DNA of 64,000 bases from assembly GCF_900112155.1 (NCBI RefSeq), contig NZ_FOKQ01000007.1:62001-126000 (forward strand), written 5' to 3'. Made by a program: the position numbers and the translations under genes. The DNA comes from Hominimerdicola alba (lineage in GTDB: Bacteria > Bacillota > Clostridia > Oscillospirales > Ruminococcaceae). The notes beneath the pieces were generated by a model. It saw only the letters and a list, made by a program, of their open reading frames with translations. It did no database searches and was not told the DNA's origin. Positions within the stretch are counted from its first letter, which is position 1. Every line of letters starts with the position of its first letter. Below, piece after piece: positions 54,449 to 62,937 of the stretch.

Positions 54449-57166
54449 ATGGCAAAGAAAGAGTACGAGATCGTTGACGGCGTTGAAAAGCTTGAAGCCG
54501 CCCTTGAAAGAGTAAGGGCAGCACAGAGAAAGATGGCGTCCTTCACTCAGGAACAGGTAGACAGTATATTCCTTGCTGCTGCCACCGCAGCAAACCGCGC
54601 AAGGATAGACCTTGCAGAGCAGGCTGTTGCAGAGACCGGAATGGGTATCGTTGAGGATAAGGTCATCAAGAACCACTATGCCAGCGAATACATATACAAC
54701 AAGTACCGCGATACAAAGACTTGCGGCGTTGTTGAAGAGGACAGATCGGCAGGCATAAAGAAGATTGCTGAGCCTATCGGTGTGATCGGTGCGGTAATAC
54801 CCACCACCAATCCTACTTCCACTGCGATATTCAAATCTCTTATCGCCCTGAAGACAAGGAACGGTATCATTATCAGCCCTCACCCCCGTGCAAAGGAGAG
54901 CACTATCGCAGCTGCAAAGGTAGTTCTTGAAGCCGCAGTTGAAGCAGGCGCTCCCGAAGATATAATCGCATGGATAGATATACCCAGCCTTGAAATGACA
55001 AATATGCTGATGAAAGAGGCTGATATCATACTGGCAACAGGCGGTCCCGGAATGGTACACGCTGCATACTCCAGCGGTAAGCCTGCACTGGGTGTCGGCG
55101 CGGGAAATACTCCTGCCATAATCGATGACAGCGCGGATATCCTGCTTGCTGTGAACTCCATAATCCATTCCAAGACTTTTGATAACGGAATGATATGCGC
55201 TTCCGAGCAGAGCGTTATCGTTCTTGACAGTATATACGACGCAGTCAAGACAGAGTTCGCTGCAAGGGGTTGCTACTTCCTTAAATCCGATGAGCTGAAC
55301 AAGGTGAGAAAGACCATTATCATCAACGGCGCTCTCAATGCTAAGATCGTTGGACAGTCAGCCGCTAAGATCGCTGAGCTTGCAGGCGTGACAGTTCCCG
55401 AGGGCGCAAAGATACTCATCGGTGAAGTTGAGAGTGTTGATATCTCCGAGGAATTCGCTCACGAGAAGCTTTCTCCCGTACTTGCTATGTACAGGGCTTC
55501 CGATATTCAGGACGCATTCGGCAAGGCAGAACATCTCATCGCTGACGGCGGCTACGGTCATACAGCTTCTATCTACCTCGATGCTGTACGCGAGCAGGAA
55601 AAGCTCTCCGAGTTCGGCGAGAGAATGAAGACCTGCCGTATACTGGTGAATACTCCCTCTTCTCAGGGCGGTATCGGCGACCTTTACAATTTCAGACTGG
55701 CACCATCCCTCACACTGGGCTGCGGTTCATGGGGCGGAAACTCGGTTAGCGAGAACGTTGGAGTAAAGCATCTGCTGAATATAAAGACAGTTGCCGAAAG
55801 GAGAGAGAATATGCTTTGGTTCAGAGCTCCTGAAAAGGTGTATTTCAAGAAGGGCTGTCTGCCCGTTGCTCTTGATGAACTGGATAAGGTCATGGGCAAG
55901 AAGAAGGCATTCATCGTCACTGACAGCTTCCTGTTCAAGAACGGCTTCACCAAGCCTGTTACAGACAAGCTGGATGAACTGGGCATCACTCACGAGACAT
56001 TCTCCGACGTTGCTCCAGACCCAACACTTGCCTGTGCTATGGAGGGTGTAAAGGCTATCAGAAGCTTTGAGCCTGATGTTATAATCGCAATCGGCGGCGG
56101 TTCTGCAATGGACGCTGCAAAGATCATGTGGGTGATGTATGAACACCCCGAGGCAGACTTCATGGATATGGCGATGCGTTTTGTCGATATCAGAAAGAGA
56201 ATATACACATTCCCGAAGATGGGCGAAAAGGCATATTTCATATGCGTTCCTACTTCCTCGGGTACAGGTTCGGAGGTAACACCTTTTGCAGTTATCACCG
56301 ATGACAAGACAGGTCACAAGTATCCTCTTGCCGATTACGAACTTATGCCTAATATGGCTATCGTTGATACTGATATGATGATGAGCGCTCCCAAGGGTCT
56401 GACTGCTGCTTCCGGTCTTGACTGCATGGTGCATGACCTTGAAGCTCTGGTATCGGTAATGGCAACACCCTTTACTGACGGTATTGCTCTCGAATCTCTG
56501 AAAATGACCTTTGATAATCTGCCCGAATGCGTTGAAAACGGTCAGACAGCTGTAAGGGCAAGAGAGAATATGGCTCATGCCGCAACTATGGCAGGTATGG
56601 CATTCGCTAATGCTTTCCTTGGCATAGGTCACTCTTTGGCACATAAGCTGGGTGCATATCACCACCTGCCCCACGGTATCTGCTGTGCACTGGTAATAAG
56701 CGAAGTCATCAGATTCAACGCTTCCGATGTTCCTGTTAAGATGGGTACTTTCCCTCAGTACGAATATCCTCAGGCTGCCGCTAAGTATGCAAGGATAGCA
56801 AGATATCTTGGCATACAGGGCAGCAGTGACGCTGAACTTGTAAACAGTCTTATCGATAAGATAGAAGAACTCAAGGAAGCTGTTGGCTGTAAAAAGACCA
56901 TCGCTGAATACGGTATATCCGAGGAAGACTTCCTCGCTACTCTCGACAAGATGTCAAGAGATGCCTTTGACGATCAGTGTACAGGCGCTAACCCCAGATA
57001 TCCTCTCATCAGCGAGCTGAAGCAGATATACATGAACGTATACTACGGCAGAACTTTCGTTGAGACCGAGAAGCCCGATGCAGGTCAGATAGACAGTGCT
57101 GACAGCAGCGAGGATTTCAAGCAGGCTTTCAACCGCGCAGTAAGCAGCGGCAAAAAAAGAGTATAA
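54449..57166 (+). CDS. adhE: Bifunctional acetaldehyde/alcohol dehydrogenase AdhE
   Basis: The 905-residue fusion has an N-terminal CoA-dependent aldehyde dehydrogenase (about 1-430; catalytic Cys in KTFDNGMICASEQSVIV) and a C-terminal iron-type alcohol dehydrogenase (about 460-880; PTSSGTGSEVTPFAVITD and FLGIGHSLAHKLGAYHHLPHG with metal-binding His). It turns acetyl-CoA into ethanol and oxidises two NADH; family members form spirosomes. It starts 16 bp after rex with a GGAGG site, so it is co-transcribed with rex. Length is slightly above the usual 870 because of a polar C-terminal tail. Confidence 0.97.
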   Translation: MAKKEYEIVDGVEKLEAALERVRAAQRKMASFTQEQVDSIFLAAATAANRARIDLAEQAVAETGMGIVEDKVIKNHYASEYIYNKYRDTKTCGVVEEDRSAGIKKIAEPIGVIGAVIPTTNPTSTAIFKSLIALKTRNGIIISPHPRAKESTIAAAKVVLEAAVEAGAPEDIIAWIDIPSLEMTNMLMKEADIILATGGPGMVHAAYSSGKPALGVGAGNTPAIIDDSADILLAVNSIIHSKTFDNGMICASEQSVIVLDSIYDAVKTEFAARGCYFLKSDELNKVRKTIIINGALNAKIVGQSAAKIAELAGVTVPEGAKILIGEVESVDISEEFAHEKLSPVLAMYRASDIQDAFGKAEHLIADGGYGHTASIYLDAVREQEKLSEFGERMKTCRILVNTPSSQGGIGDLYNFRLAPSLTLGCGSWGGNSVSENVGVKHLLNIKTVAERRENMLWFRAPEKVYFKKGCLPVALDELDKVMGKKKAFIVTDSFLFKNGFTKPVTDKLDELGITHETFSDVAPDPTLACAMEGVKAIRSFEPDVIIAIGGGSAMDAAKIMWVMYEHPEADFMDMAMRFVDIRKRIYTFPKMGEKAYFICVPTSSGTGSEVTPFAVITDDKTGHKYPLADYELMPNMAIVDTDMMMSAPKGLTAASGLDCMVHDLEALVSVMATPFTDGIALESLKMTFDNLPECVENGQTAVRARENMAHAATMAGMAFANAFLGIGHSLAHKLGAYHHLPHGICCALVISEVIRFNASDVPVKMGTFPQYEYPQAAAKYARIARYLGIQGSSDAELVNSLIDKIEELKEAVGCKKTIAEYGISEEDFLATLDKMSRDAFDDQCTGANPRYPLISELKQIYMNVYYGRTFVETEKPDAGQIDSADSSEDFKQAFNRAVSSGKKRV

Positions 57167-57181
57167 ACGGAGGGATGGAAT

Positions 57182-57931
57182 ATGAATCTGGATCGTGTAA
57201 TTGCTGTCAGAAATACTAAGACGGTGTATCGTGACGGTGACAAATGCATAAAGGTATTTAATGATACATACAAGAAGTCTGAAGTGCTGAACGAAGCACT
57301 GAATCAGTCCATGGTTGAGGAAACAGGCATCAATATGCCCCGCCTTAAAGAAGTGCTGATGATCGACGGTAAATGGTCTATCGTATCGGAATATATAAAT
57401 GGCAAGACTCTTGCACAGATGATGGAGGAGCAGCCCGAAAAGAAGAGAGAGTATATCGAACAGCTGGTTGATATCCAGCTGGATATACACTCTAAAGTCT
57501 GTCCCATGCTGAGAAAGCTGAAAGACAAGATGAACAGTAAGATCAGTCAGACAGACCTGAATGCTACCACAAGATATGATCTGCATACACGACTTGAGGG
57601 TATGCCAAAGCACTACAAGCTCTGCCACGGCGACTTCAATCCCTCAAATGTTATAATCACTGAGGACGGTACTCCATATATCATAGACTGGGCACACGCT
57701 ACACAGGGCAATGCTTCCGCAGATGCAGCAAGAACATACCTCTGCTTCTGGCTTGACGGCGATATTGAGGGCGCAGATATGTATCTTGATATATTCTGCG
57801 AAAAGAGCAATACCGCAAAGCAGTATGTTCAGAAGTGGATGCCTATCGTTGCGGCTTCGCAGTCGGTAAAGGGCAACGAGAAAGAGCGTGAGTTCCTGCT
57901 CTCCTGGGTAGACGTTGTAGACTATATGTAA
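57182..57931 (+). CDS. Kinase-like phosphotransferase (APH fold) in the redox operon
   Basis: The 249-residue protein has the aminoglycoside-phosphotransferase/choline-kinase catalytic core: KCIKVFND (ATP-binding Lys near 24), SEYINGKTL, CHGDFNPSNVII with His149, Asp151 and Asn156, and YIIDWAHA with metal-binding Asp169. The catalytic residues are intact. Family members phosphorylate small molecules or proteins; the target is unknown. It sits 15 bp after adhE and 17 bp before the first small ferredoxin gene. A SpoIIE-type phosphatase is encoded three genes on, so the two could oppose one another (inference). Confidence 0.83.
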   Translation: MNLDRVIAVRNTKTVYRDGDKCIKVFNDTYKKSEVLNEALNQSMVEETGINMPRLKEVLMIDGKWSIVSEYINGKTLAQMMEEQPEKKREYIEQLVDIQLDIHSKVCPMLRKLKDKMNSKISQTDLNATTRYDLHTRLEGMPKHYKLCHGDFNPSNVIITEDGTPYIIDWAHATQGNASADAARTYLCFWLDGDIEGADMYLDIFCEKSNTAKQYVQKWMPIVAASQSVKGNEKEREFLLSWVDVVDYM

Positions 57932-57948
57932 TATGTGAGGTGCTAAAT

Positions 57949-58191
57949 ATGAAGGTTACTGTATGTATTGGTTCTTCCTGCCATCTGAAAGGCTCGCGTC
58001 AGGTAGTCGAGCAGCTTCAGTATCTTATCGCAAAAGAGGATCTCGGAGACAAGGTAAAGCTCGGCGGAACATTCTGCATGGGCAAATGTCAGCAGGGTGT
58101 ATGCGTTACTGTTGATGATGAGTTCTACTCGGTATCTCCCGAAACTGTGGGAGAGTTCTTCGAGAAAGAGATAAAGCAGAAGGTAAAATAA
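57949..58191 (+). CDS. Thioredoxin-like [2Fe-2S] ferredoxin, copy 1
   Basis: The 80-residue protein has the NuoE/Shethna-type pattern, CIGSSCHLKG (Cys6, Cys11) and GTFCMGKC (Cys43, Cys47), which binds one [2Fe-2S] cluster. In multi-subunit hydrogenases this domain accepts electrons; here it is free-standing. The ATG at 57949 follows GAGGTG. The next gene encodes a paralogue with identical cysteine spacing. Confidence 0.9.
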   Translation: MKVTVCIGSSCHLKGSRQVVEQLQYLIAKEDLGDKVKLGGTFCMGKCQQGVCVTVDDEFYSVSPETVGEFFEKEIKQKVK

Positions 58192-58194
58192 AAC

Positions 58195-58446
58195 ATGATC
58201 ATTCAGATATGTGTCGGCTCATCATGCCACCTGAAAGGTTCGGAGGATATGATAGAGCTGCTGAAACAGGCGATATCGACCCATGATCTTGAAAACGAAG
58301 TTACACTTGCCGGCAGTTTCTGTGCAGGCAAGTGTAATCGTGTGGGTGTGACTATCACTGTTGATGACGAAGTATATACAGGTGTGACCCCCGAGGGTTT
58401 CACCGAGTTTTTTAAGAACGCTGTATTGAGCCGTATAGGAAAGTGA
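58195..58446 (+). CDS. Thioredoxin-like [2Fe-2S] ferredoxin, copy 2
   Basis: The 83-residue protein is a paralogue of the preceding gene with the same cysteines at the same positions (CVGSSCHLKG, Cys6 and Cys11; GSFCAGKC, Cys43 and Cys47) and one extra residue after the last Cys (NRVGVTITVDDEVY). It starts 3 bp after copy 1 and ends 11 bp before hydS. Tandem duplication is the simplest origin. It probably carries electrons to or from HydS or HydA2. Confidence 0.9.
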   Translation: MIIQICVGSSCHLKGSEDMIELLKQAISTHDLENEVTLAGSFCAGKCNRVGVTITVDDEVYTGVTPEGFTEFFKNAVLSRIGK

Positions 58447-58457
58447 GTTAATCATCT

Positions 58458-60134
58458 ATGAGCAGCTGCTTAACATTAAAAAAATCAAACTGCAAAAACT
58501 GCTATAAATGCATCAGATACTGCCCTGTAAAGTCCATAAGATTTTCGGGCAATCAGGCGCACATCATCGAACAGGAGTGCATATTGTGCGGACAGTGCGT
58601 GGTAGTCTGTCCACAGGATGCAAAGCAGATAGTTGATGAATCGGAGAAAGTAAGGGTGCTTCTCCAGAGCGGTTCGCCTGTTGTTGTCAGCCTTGCACCG
58701 TCTTTTATCGCCAATTATGACGGAGCGGGCATTGAGCAGATGCGTGAAGCTTTGAAAAAGCTTGGCTTTTATGATGTTGAAGAAACAGCTGTGGGTGCGA
58801 CCCATGTAAAGCGTGAATATGAGCGGATACTAAAAGAAGAAAGCAGGGACGTTGTAATATCATCCTGCTGTCATTCGGTAAACCTGCTGATACAGAAGTA
58901 CTTCCCCGATCTTCTGCCGATGCTTGCAGATGTTATTTCCCCAATGCAGGCGCACTGCGCAGATATCAAAAGGCGCATCCCCGATGCAAAGACAGTCTTT
59001 ATAGGTCCGTGTGTTTCCAAAAAGGATGAAGCCCAGCATTACGGCGATACAGTTGATGCTGTGCTCACCTTTGAGGAACTTTCAGTTTGGCTGAAAGAAG
59101 AAAACATCGAGATAGAGCGGGAATTTTCTGCTGATGAAAATAGCCGAGCAAGATTTTTCCCTACGGCTGGTGGCATACTTAAAACCATGGACTGCGACCT
59201 GCCCGATTACACATATATCGCCATAGACGGTATCGAAAAGTGTATATCCGTTTTGCGTGAGCTTGAAAAGGGAAGCATACATAAATGCTTCATCGAAATG
59301 TCAGCCTGTAAGGGAAGCTGTATAGGTGGTCCTGTTATGGAAAATGCCCGCTATACTCCCGTTGAAGATCAGATGCTGATTGCGAGATATGCAGGCTCGA
59401 AGGATTATGACGTTGAACAGCCCGACAAGCTGTATATGAAAAAGCAGTTCACACTGATTGACCTTGGTCATGCACAGCCCACCGAACCTGAGATACGTCA
59501 GATACTGGCGCAGATGGGCAAGTTTGATACTTCCGATGAACTGAACTGCGGTTCGTGCGGATACAATACCTGCCGCGAGAAAGCCATAGCTATATATCAG
59601 GGCAAGGCGGATATATCCATGTGCCTGCCTTTCCTGAAAGACAAGGCTGAAAGCTTCTCCGATACTATTGTTAAAAATACTCCAAATGGCATCATCGTTC
59701 TGAATGATTCATTGGAAGTTCAGCAGATAAACTCAGCTGCTATGGAAATGATGAATATTCGCTATGCTTCCGATGTACTTGGTGATCAGGTGGTTCGTAT
59801 ACTCGACCCTAAGATATTTATGGAAGTAAGGCGGACAGGCAAGGGCGTTTACAACGAAAGGATATTCCTTACCGAATACCAGAGGTATGCCGAGCGCACT
59901 ATCGTCCTTGACCGTGAGAGCAAAATGCTCATCTGTATCATGCGTGATGTTACCGATGAGGAAAATGCCCGCAGCAAAAAGGAAGAGATAAGCCGAAATA
60001 CCATCGAGGTAGCCGATAAGGTAATTGAGAAGCAGATGAGGATAGTTCAGGAGATAGCGTCGCTTCTCGGCGAAACTACTGCCGAAACGAAGATAGCGCT
60101 TTCAAAGCTCAAGGAGTCGATGCAGGATGAATAA
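58458..60134 (+). CDS. hydS: Sensor-type [FeFe] hydrogenase with PAS domain (HydS)
   Basis: The 558-residue protein starts with a two-[4Fe-4S] ferredoxin domain (CKNCYKCIRYC, CILCGQCVVVC). The H-cluster domain has L1 SSCCHS (Cys137, Cys138), L2 GPCVSKKDEA (Cys185) and L3 EMSACKGSCIGG (Cys284, Cys288). A further Cys cluster CGSCGYNTC (364-372, plus Cys389) and a C-terminal PAS domain (about 400-500) with a terminal helix follow. The usual Pro after the L1 Cys pair is His. PAS-containing hydrogenases are proposed H2 or redox sensors. As I recall, published work on R. albus places HydS with HydA2, Rex and alcohol/aldehyde dehydrogenase genes. It overlaps the phosphatase gene by 8 bp. Confidence 0.93.
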   Translation: MSSCLTLKKSNCKNCYKCIRYCPVKSIRFSGNQAHIIEQECILCGQCVVVCPQDAKQIVDESEKVRVLLQSGSPVVVSLAPSFIANYDGAGIEQMREALKKLGFYDVEETAVGATHVKREYERILKEESRDVVISSCCHSVNLLIQKYFPDLLPMLADVISPMQAHCADIKRRIPDAKTVFIGPCVSKKDEAQHYGDTVDAVLTFEELSVWLKEENIEIEREFSADENSRARFFPTAGGILKTMDCDLPDYTYIAIDGIEKCISVLRELEKGSIHKCFIEMSACKGSCIGGPVMENARYTPVEDQMLIARYAGSKDYDVEQPDKLYMKKQFTLIDLGHAQPTEPEIRQILAQMGKFDTSDELNCGSCGYNTCREKAIAIYQGKADISMCLPFLKDKAESFSDTIVKNTPNGIIVLNDSLEVQQINSAAMEMMNIRYASDVLGDQVVRILDPKIFMEVRRTGKGVYNERIFLTEYQRYAERTIVLDRESKMLICIMRDVTDEENARSKKEEISRNTIEVADKVIEKQMRIVQEIASLLGETTAETKIALSKLKESMQDE

Positions 60135-61296
60135 CTTGTGTGCGGATATCGGATTCAAAAGCATAAACCATGCAGGTGAACAGCTGTGCGGAGACCATAT
60201 CGATATCGTGGAGAATGACGATTCCACAGTTATAGTCCTTGCGGACGGTCTCGGCAGCGGCGTAAAGGCGAGCATACTCTCGACTCTTACCTCAAAGATT
60301 ATCTCCACCATGCTTGCAGCAGGTCTTCCGCTTGAAGACTGCGTTTCAACTATCGCGGGAACTCTGCCTATATGTTCGGTAAGAGGAGTTGCGTATTCGA
60401 CTTTCACCATAATCCACATCATCAATAATGAAACTGCTGTGCTGATACAGTATGATAATCCTCTGAGCATACTTATCCGCAATGAAAAAGTTTGCGACTA
60501 TCCCAGAACGGAAATGAACATTGGCGGCAAGAAGATATACCGCTCCGAGATAAGATTACAGGAGAATGATCTTATCATATCCATGAGTGATGGATGTCCC
60601 CATGCGGGTATAGGCTTGGCTTACAATTTCGGCTGGAAACGGGAGGATATCGCTGCATTTATGGAGATGCTGGCACCTGTGGGGTATACCGCAAAGACCC
60701 TCTCTACCATACTTGTAGATGAGTGCGACAATCTCTACGGACACGAGCCCGGTGATGATACCACCGCCTGCGTTGTCCGCATACGCCGTCGCGTGCCGAT
60801 GAACATACTCTTCGGTCCGCCATCAAACAAAGACGACTGCGACAGAATGATGAGCCTGTTTTTCTCGAAAGAGGGCAAACATATAATCTGCGGCGGTACT
60901 ACCTCGACAATTGCTTCACAATGGTTGAAAAAGCCGCTGGTGGCAAGTCTAAGCTTTGAGCACAGCGATGTTCCTCCCATAGCGACTATCGAGGGCGTTG
61001 ACCTTGTGACAGAGGGTGTCATAACCGTCAACCGAGTGCTTGAATATGCAAAAGACCATATCGGCGAAAATCTGTTATATGAAAAATGGAGCCACGGCAG
61101 GGACGGTGCATCACTCATCAGCAGAATGCTTTTCGAGGAAGCCACGGATATAAACTTCTATGTTGGCAGGGCAATTAATCCCGCCCATCAGAATCCGGAA
61201 CTGCCGATAAATTTCAACATCAAGATGAACCTTGTGCAGGAGCTCTCAAAGGCTCTGGGAGAGATGGGCAAGCACATCAAGGTCAGCTATTTTTAA
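60127..61296 (+). CDS. SpoIIE-type PP2C serine phosphatase with extra C-terminal domain
   Basis: The 389-residue protein has a PP2C/SpoIIE catalytic domain at about 1-225: VIVLADGLGSGVKAS with metal-binding Asp-Gly, SMSDGCPHAG and PGDDTTACVVRI with the second metal Asp pair. An unrecognised C-terminal domain of about 160 residues follows (from NILFGPPSNKDD). It should remove phosphate from Ser/Thr. Such phosphatases recur beside PAS hydrogenases. It overlaps hydS by 8 bp, a strong hint that it acts with HydS. Confidence 0.9.
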   Translation: MNNLCADIGFKSINHAGEQLCGDHIDIVENDDSTVIVLADGLGSGVKASILSTLTSKIISTMLAAGLPLEDCVSTIAGTLPICSVRGVAYSTFTIIHIINNETAVLIQYDNPLSILIRNEKVCDYPRTEMNIGGKKIYRSEIRLQENDLIISMSDGCPHAGIGLAYNFGWKREDIAAFMEMLAPVGYTAKTLSTILVDECDNLYGHEPGDDTTACVVRIRRRVPMNILFGPPSNKDDCDRMMSLFFSKEGKHIICGGTTSTIASQWLKKPLVASLSFEHSDVPPIATIEGVDLVTEGVITVNRVLEYAKDHIGENLLYEKWSHGRDGASLISRMLFEEATDINFYVGRAINPAHQNPELPINFNIKMNLVQELSKALGEMGKHIKVSYF

Positions 61297-61312
61297 GGGT
61301 GTGAACAGATAA

Positions 61313-62749
61313 ATGAAAAACAAAAGAGTATTTGATACCAAGGTACAATACCTGAAATACAAGGTCCTGCGAGAGGTCGCCAGAGAAGCGTGGGATGATA
61401 CGCTGCTTGAAGATCTTCTGGATATCCCGAAGAAAATAGTATCAGGCAAGACCCCCACCATGCGCTGCTGCGTCTACAAGGAAAGAGCCATAATCGCCGA
61501 GCGGGTAAAGATAGCTATGGGCGGTGACAAGGAAAATCCCAATGTCATCGAAGTTATAGATATCGCCTGCGACGAATGTCCTGCGGCAGGGTATGAAGTC
61601 ACAGATTCATGCCGCGGCTGTCTTGCCCACCGCTGTGAGGACGTATGTCCCAGAGGTGCTATATCCTTCGATCACAACCATGTGGCGCATATCGATAAGA
61701 GCAAGTGCATTGAGTGCGGCAGATGCTCAAAGGTCTGCCCATATTCGGCGATAACCAACCGTGTACGTCCTTGTCAGAATGCCTGCAAGATAAAGGCGAT
61801 AAGCATAAACGAGGACGGCGGTGCAGCCATCGACAACGAGAAGTGCATATCCTGCGGTGCGTGCGTATATCAGTGTCCTTTCGGCGCTATAACCGATAAA
61901 TCCTTTATCCTCGATGTTATCGACATGATAAAGAAAAACAGCCGCGATAAAAAATCGAAGCTGTATGCGGTGGTGGCTCCATCGATATCCAGCCAGTTCA
62001 CCTACGCAAAGCTGGGACAAGTGGTGTCCGGACTGAAAACTCTGGGATTCCACGCGGTAGTTGAAGCGGCACTTGGCGCTGATATGGTAGCATATTCCGA
62101 GTCGAAAGAGCTTGTGGAGAAAGGCTTCCTGACCAGCTCATGCTGTCCTGCCTTTGTGTCCTATGTCAAATCGGCTTTTCCCGAACTGACCGAGCATATC
62201 TCACACAATCCCTCACCAATGGCGGCGATAGCCAAGTACATAAAGGATATCGAACCATCTGCCAAGGTGGTGTTCATAGGTCCATGTACTGCCAAAAAAG
62301 CCGAAGCTCAGCTGAAAGAGATCAAAGCCTATGTTGATTCTGTGCTGACCTTTGAAGAGCTCCAGTCGCTGTTTGACAGCCGTGACCTTGATATTACCCG
62401 GCTTGAAGAAGAAGCCCTTGACAACGCTTCATATTTCGGCAGGATATTCGCACGAAGCGGCGGACTTTCAGACGCTGTCGCTGAGGCGATAAAGGAACAG
62501 GTAATAGAGGATTTTGAACTCAAGCCATGTTCCTGTGACGGTATTGAAGAGTGTCGAACAGCGCTGATGAAGAAAAAGCGCGGAGTACTTACCGAGAATT
62601 TTATCGAGGGAATGGCTTGCAGCGGCGGCTGCATAGGCGGCGCGGGCTGTCTTACTCACGGCGAGAAGAACAAAGCCCAGGTTGACGCTTACGGCAGGGA
62701 AGCCCTTGAAAAGACCATCACCGATGCGATATCGGTACTTAAAATGTGA
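61313..62749 (+). CDS. hydA2: Monomeric ferredoxin-type [FeFe] hydrogenase (HydA2)
   Basis: The 478-residue enzyme has an N-terminal region with several [4Fe-4S] motifs (Cys100/103/108/112; Cys132/135/138/142; Cys178/181/184/188, plus Cys154 and Cys158). The H-cluster domain has L1 TSSCCPAF (Cys277, Cys278), L2 GPCTAKK (Cys325) and L3 GMACSGGCIGG (Cys436, Cys440). All H-cluster ligands and the proton-relay Cys are present, so it is expected to make or oxidise H2 with ferredoxin. It is the last gene of the rex operon and is followed by a terminator. The maturases HydEFG are not in the window. Confidence 0.95.
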   Translation: MKNKRVFDTKVQYLKYKVLREVAREAWDDTLLEDLLDIPKKIVSGKTPTMRCCVYKERAIIAERVKIAMGGDKENPNVIEVIDIACDECPAAGYEVTDSCRGCLAHRCEDVCPRGAISFDHNHVAHIDKSKCIECGRCSKVCPYSAITNRVRPCQNACKIKAISINEDGGAAIDNEKCISCGACVYQCPFGAITDKSFILDVIDMIKKNSRDKKSKLYAVVAPSISSQFTYAKLGQVVSGLKTLGFHAVVEAALGADMVAYSESKELVEKGFLTSSCCPAFVSYVKSAFPELTEHISHNPSPMAAIAKYIKDIEPSAKVVFIGPCTAKKAEAQLKEIKAYVDSVLTFEELQSLFDSRDLDITRLEEEALDNASYFGRIFARSGGLSDAVAEAIKEQVIEDFELKPCSCDGIEECRTALMKKKRGVLTENFIEGMACSGGCIGGAGCLTHGEKNKAQVDAYGREALEKTITDAISVLKM

Positions 62750-62786
62750 CCTGTTGTTTTTGCATAACTGATATATACTGAGAAAA

Positions 62787-62822
62787 GACATCGCGTTCAT
62801 ACCGAACAGTGATGCCTTTTTT
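62787..62822 (+). terminator. Terminator of the rex-hydA2 operon
   Basis: GACATCGC (62787-62794) pairs imperfectly with GTGATGCC (62809-62816), with inner GTTC/GAAC pairing, followed by six T residues. Confidence 0.78.
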
Positions 62823-62863
62823 CATTGTGGAATACTATGCCTGAATATCAGAATAATATGAAA

Positions 62864-62893
62864 AACCGGCAGTCCCGAATCGGACCGCCGGTT
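62864..62893 (-). terminator. Terminator of the leucine-rich-repeat protein gene
   Basis: AACCGGCAGTCC (62864-62875) and GGACCGCCGGTT (62882-62893) form a stem with one mismatch. The A run to the left is the T tail on the minus strand. Confidence 0.85.
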
Positions 62894-62937
62894 TCTCATA
62901 AACCATAATGGTTATATTATATGGAAGTTGTTAAAGC

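Noticed and set aside
55727-56674. A 315-codon minus-strand frame inside adhE
   Set aside because: It lies wholly within the conserved alcohol dehydrogenase region on the other strand and has no start signals.
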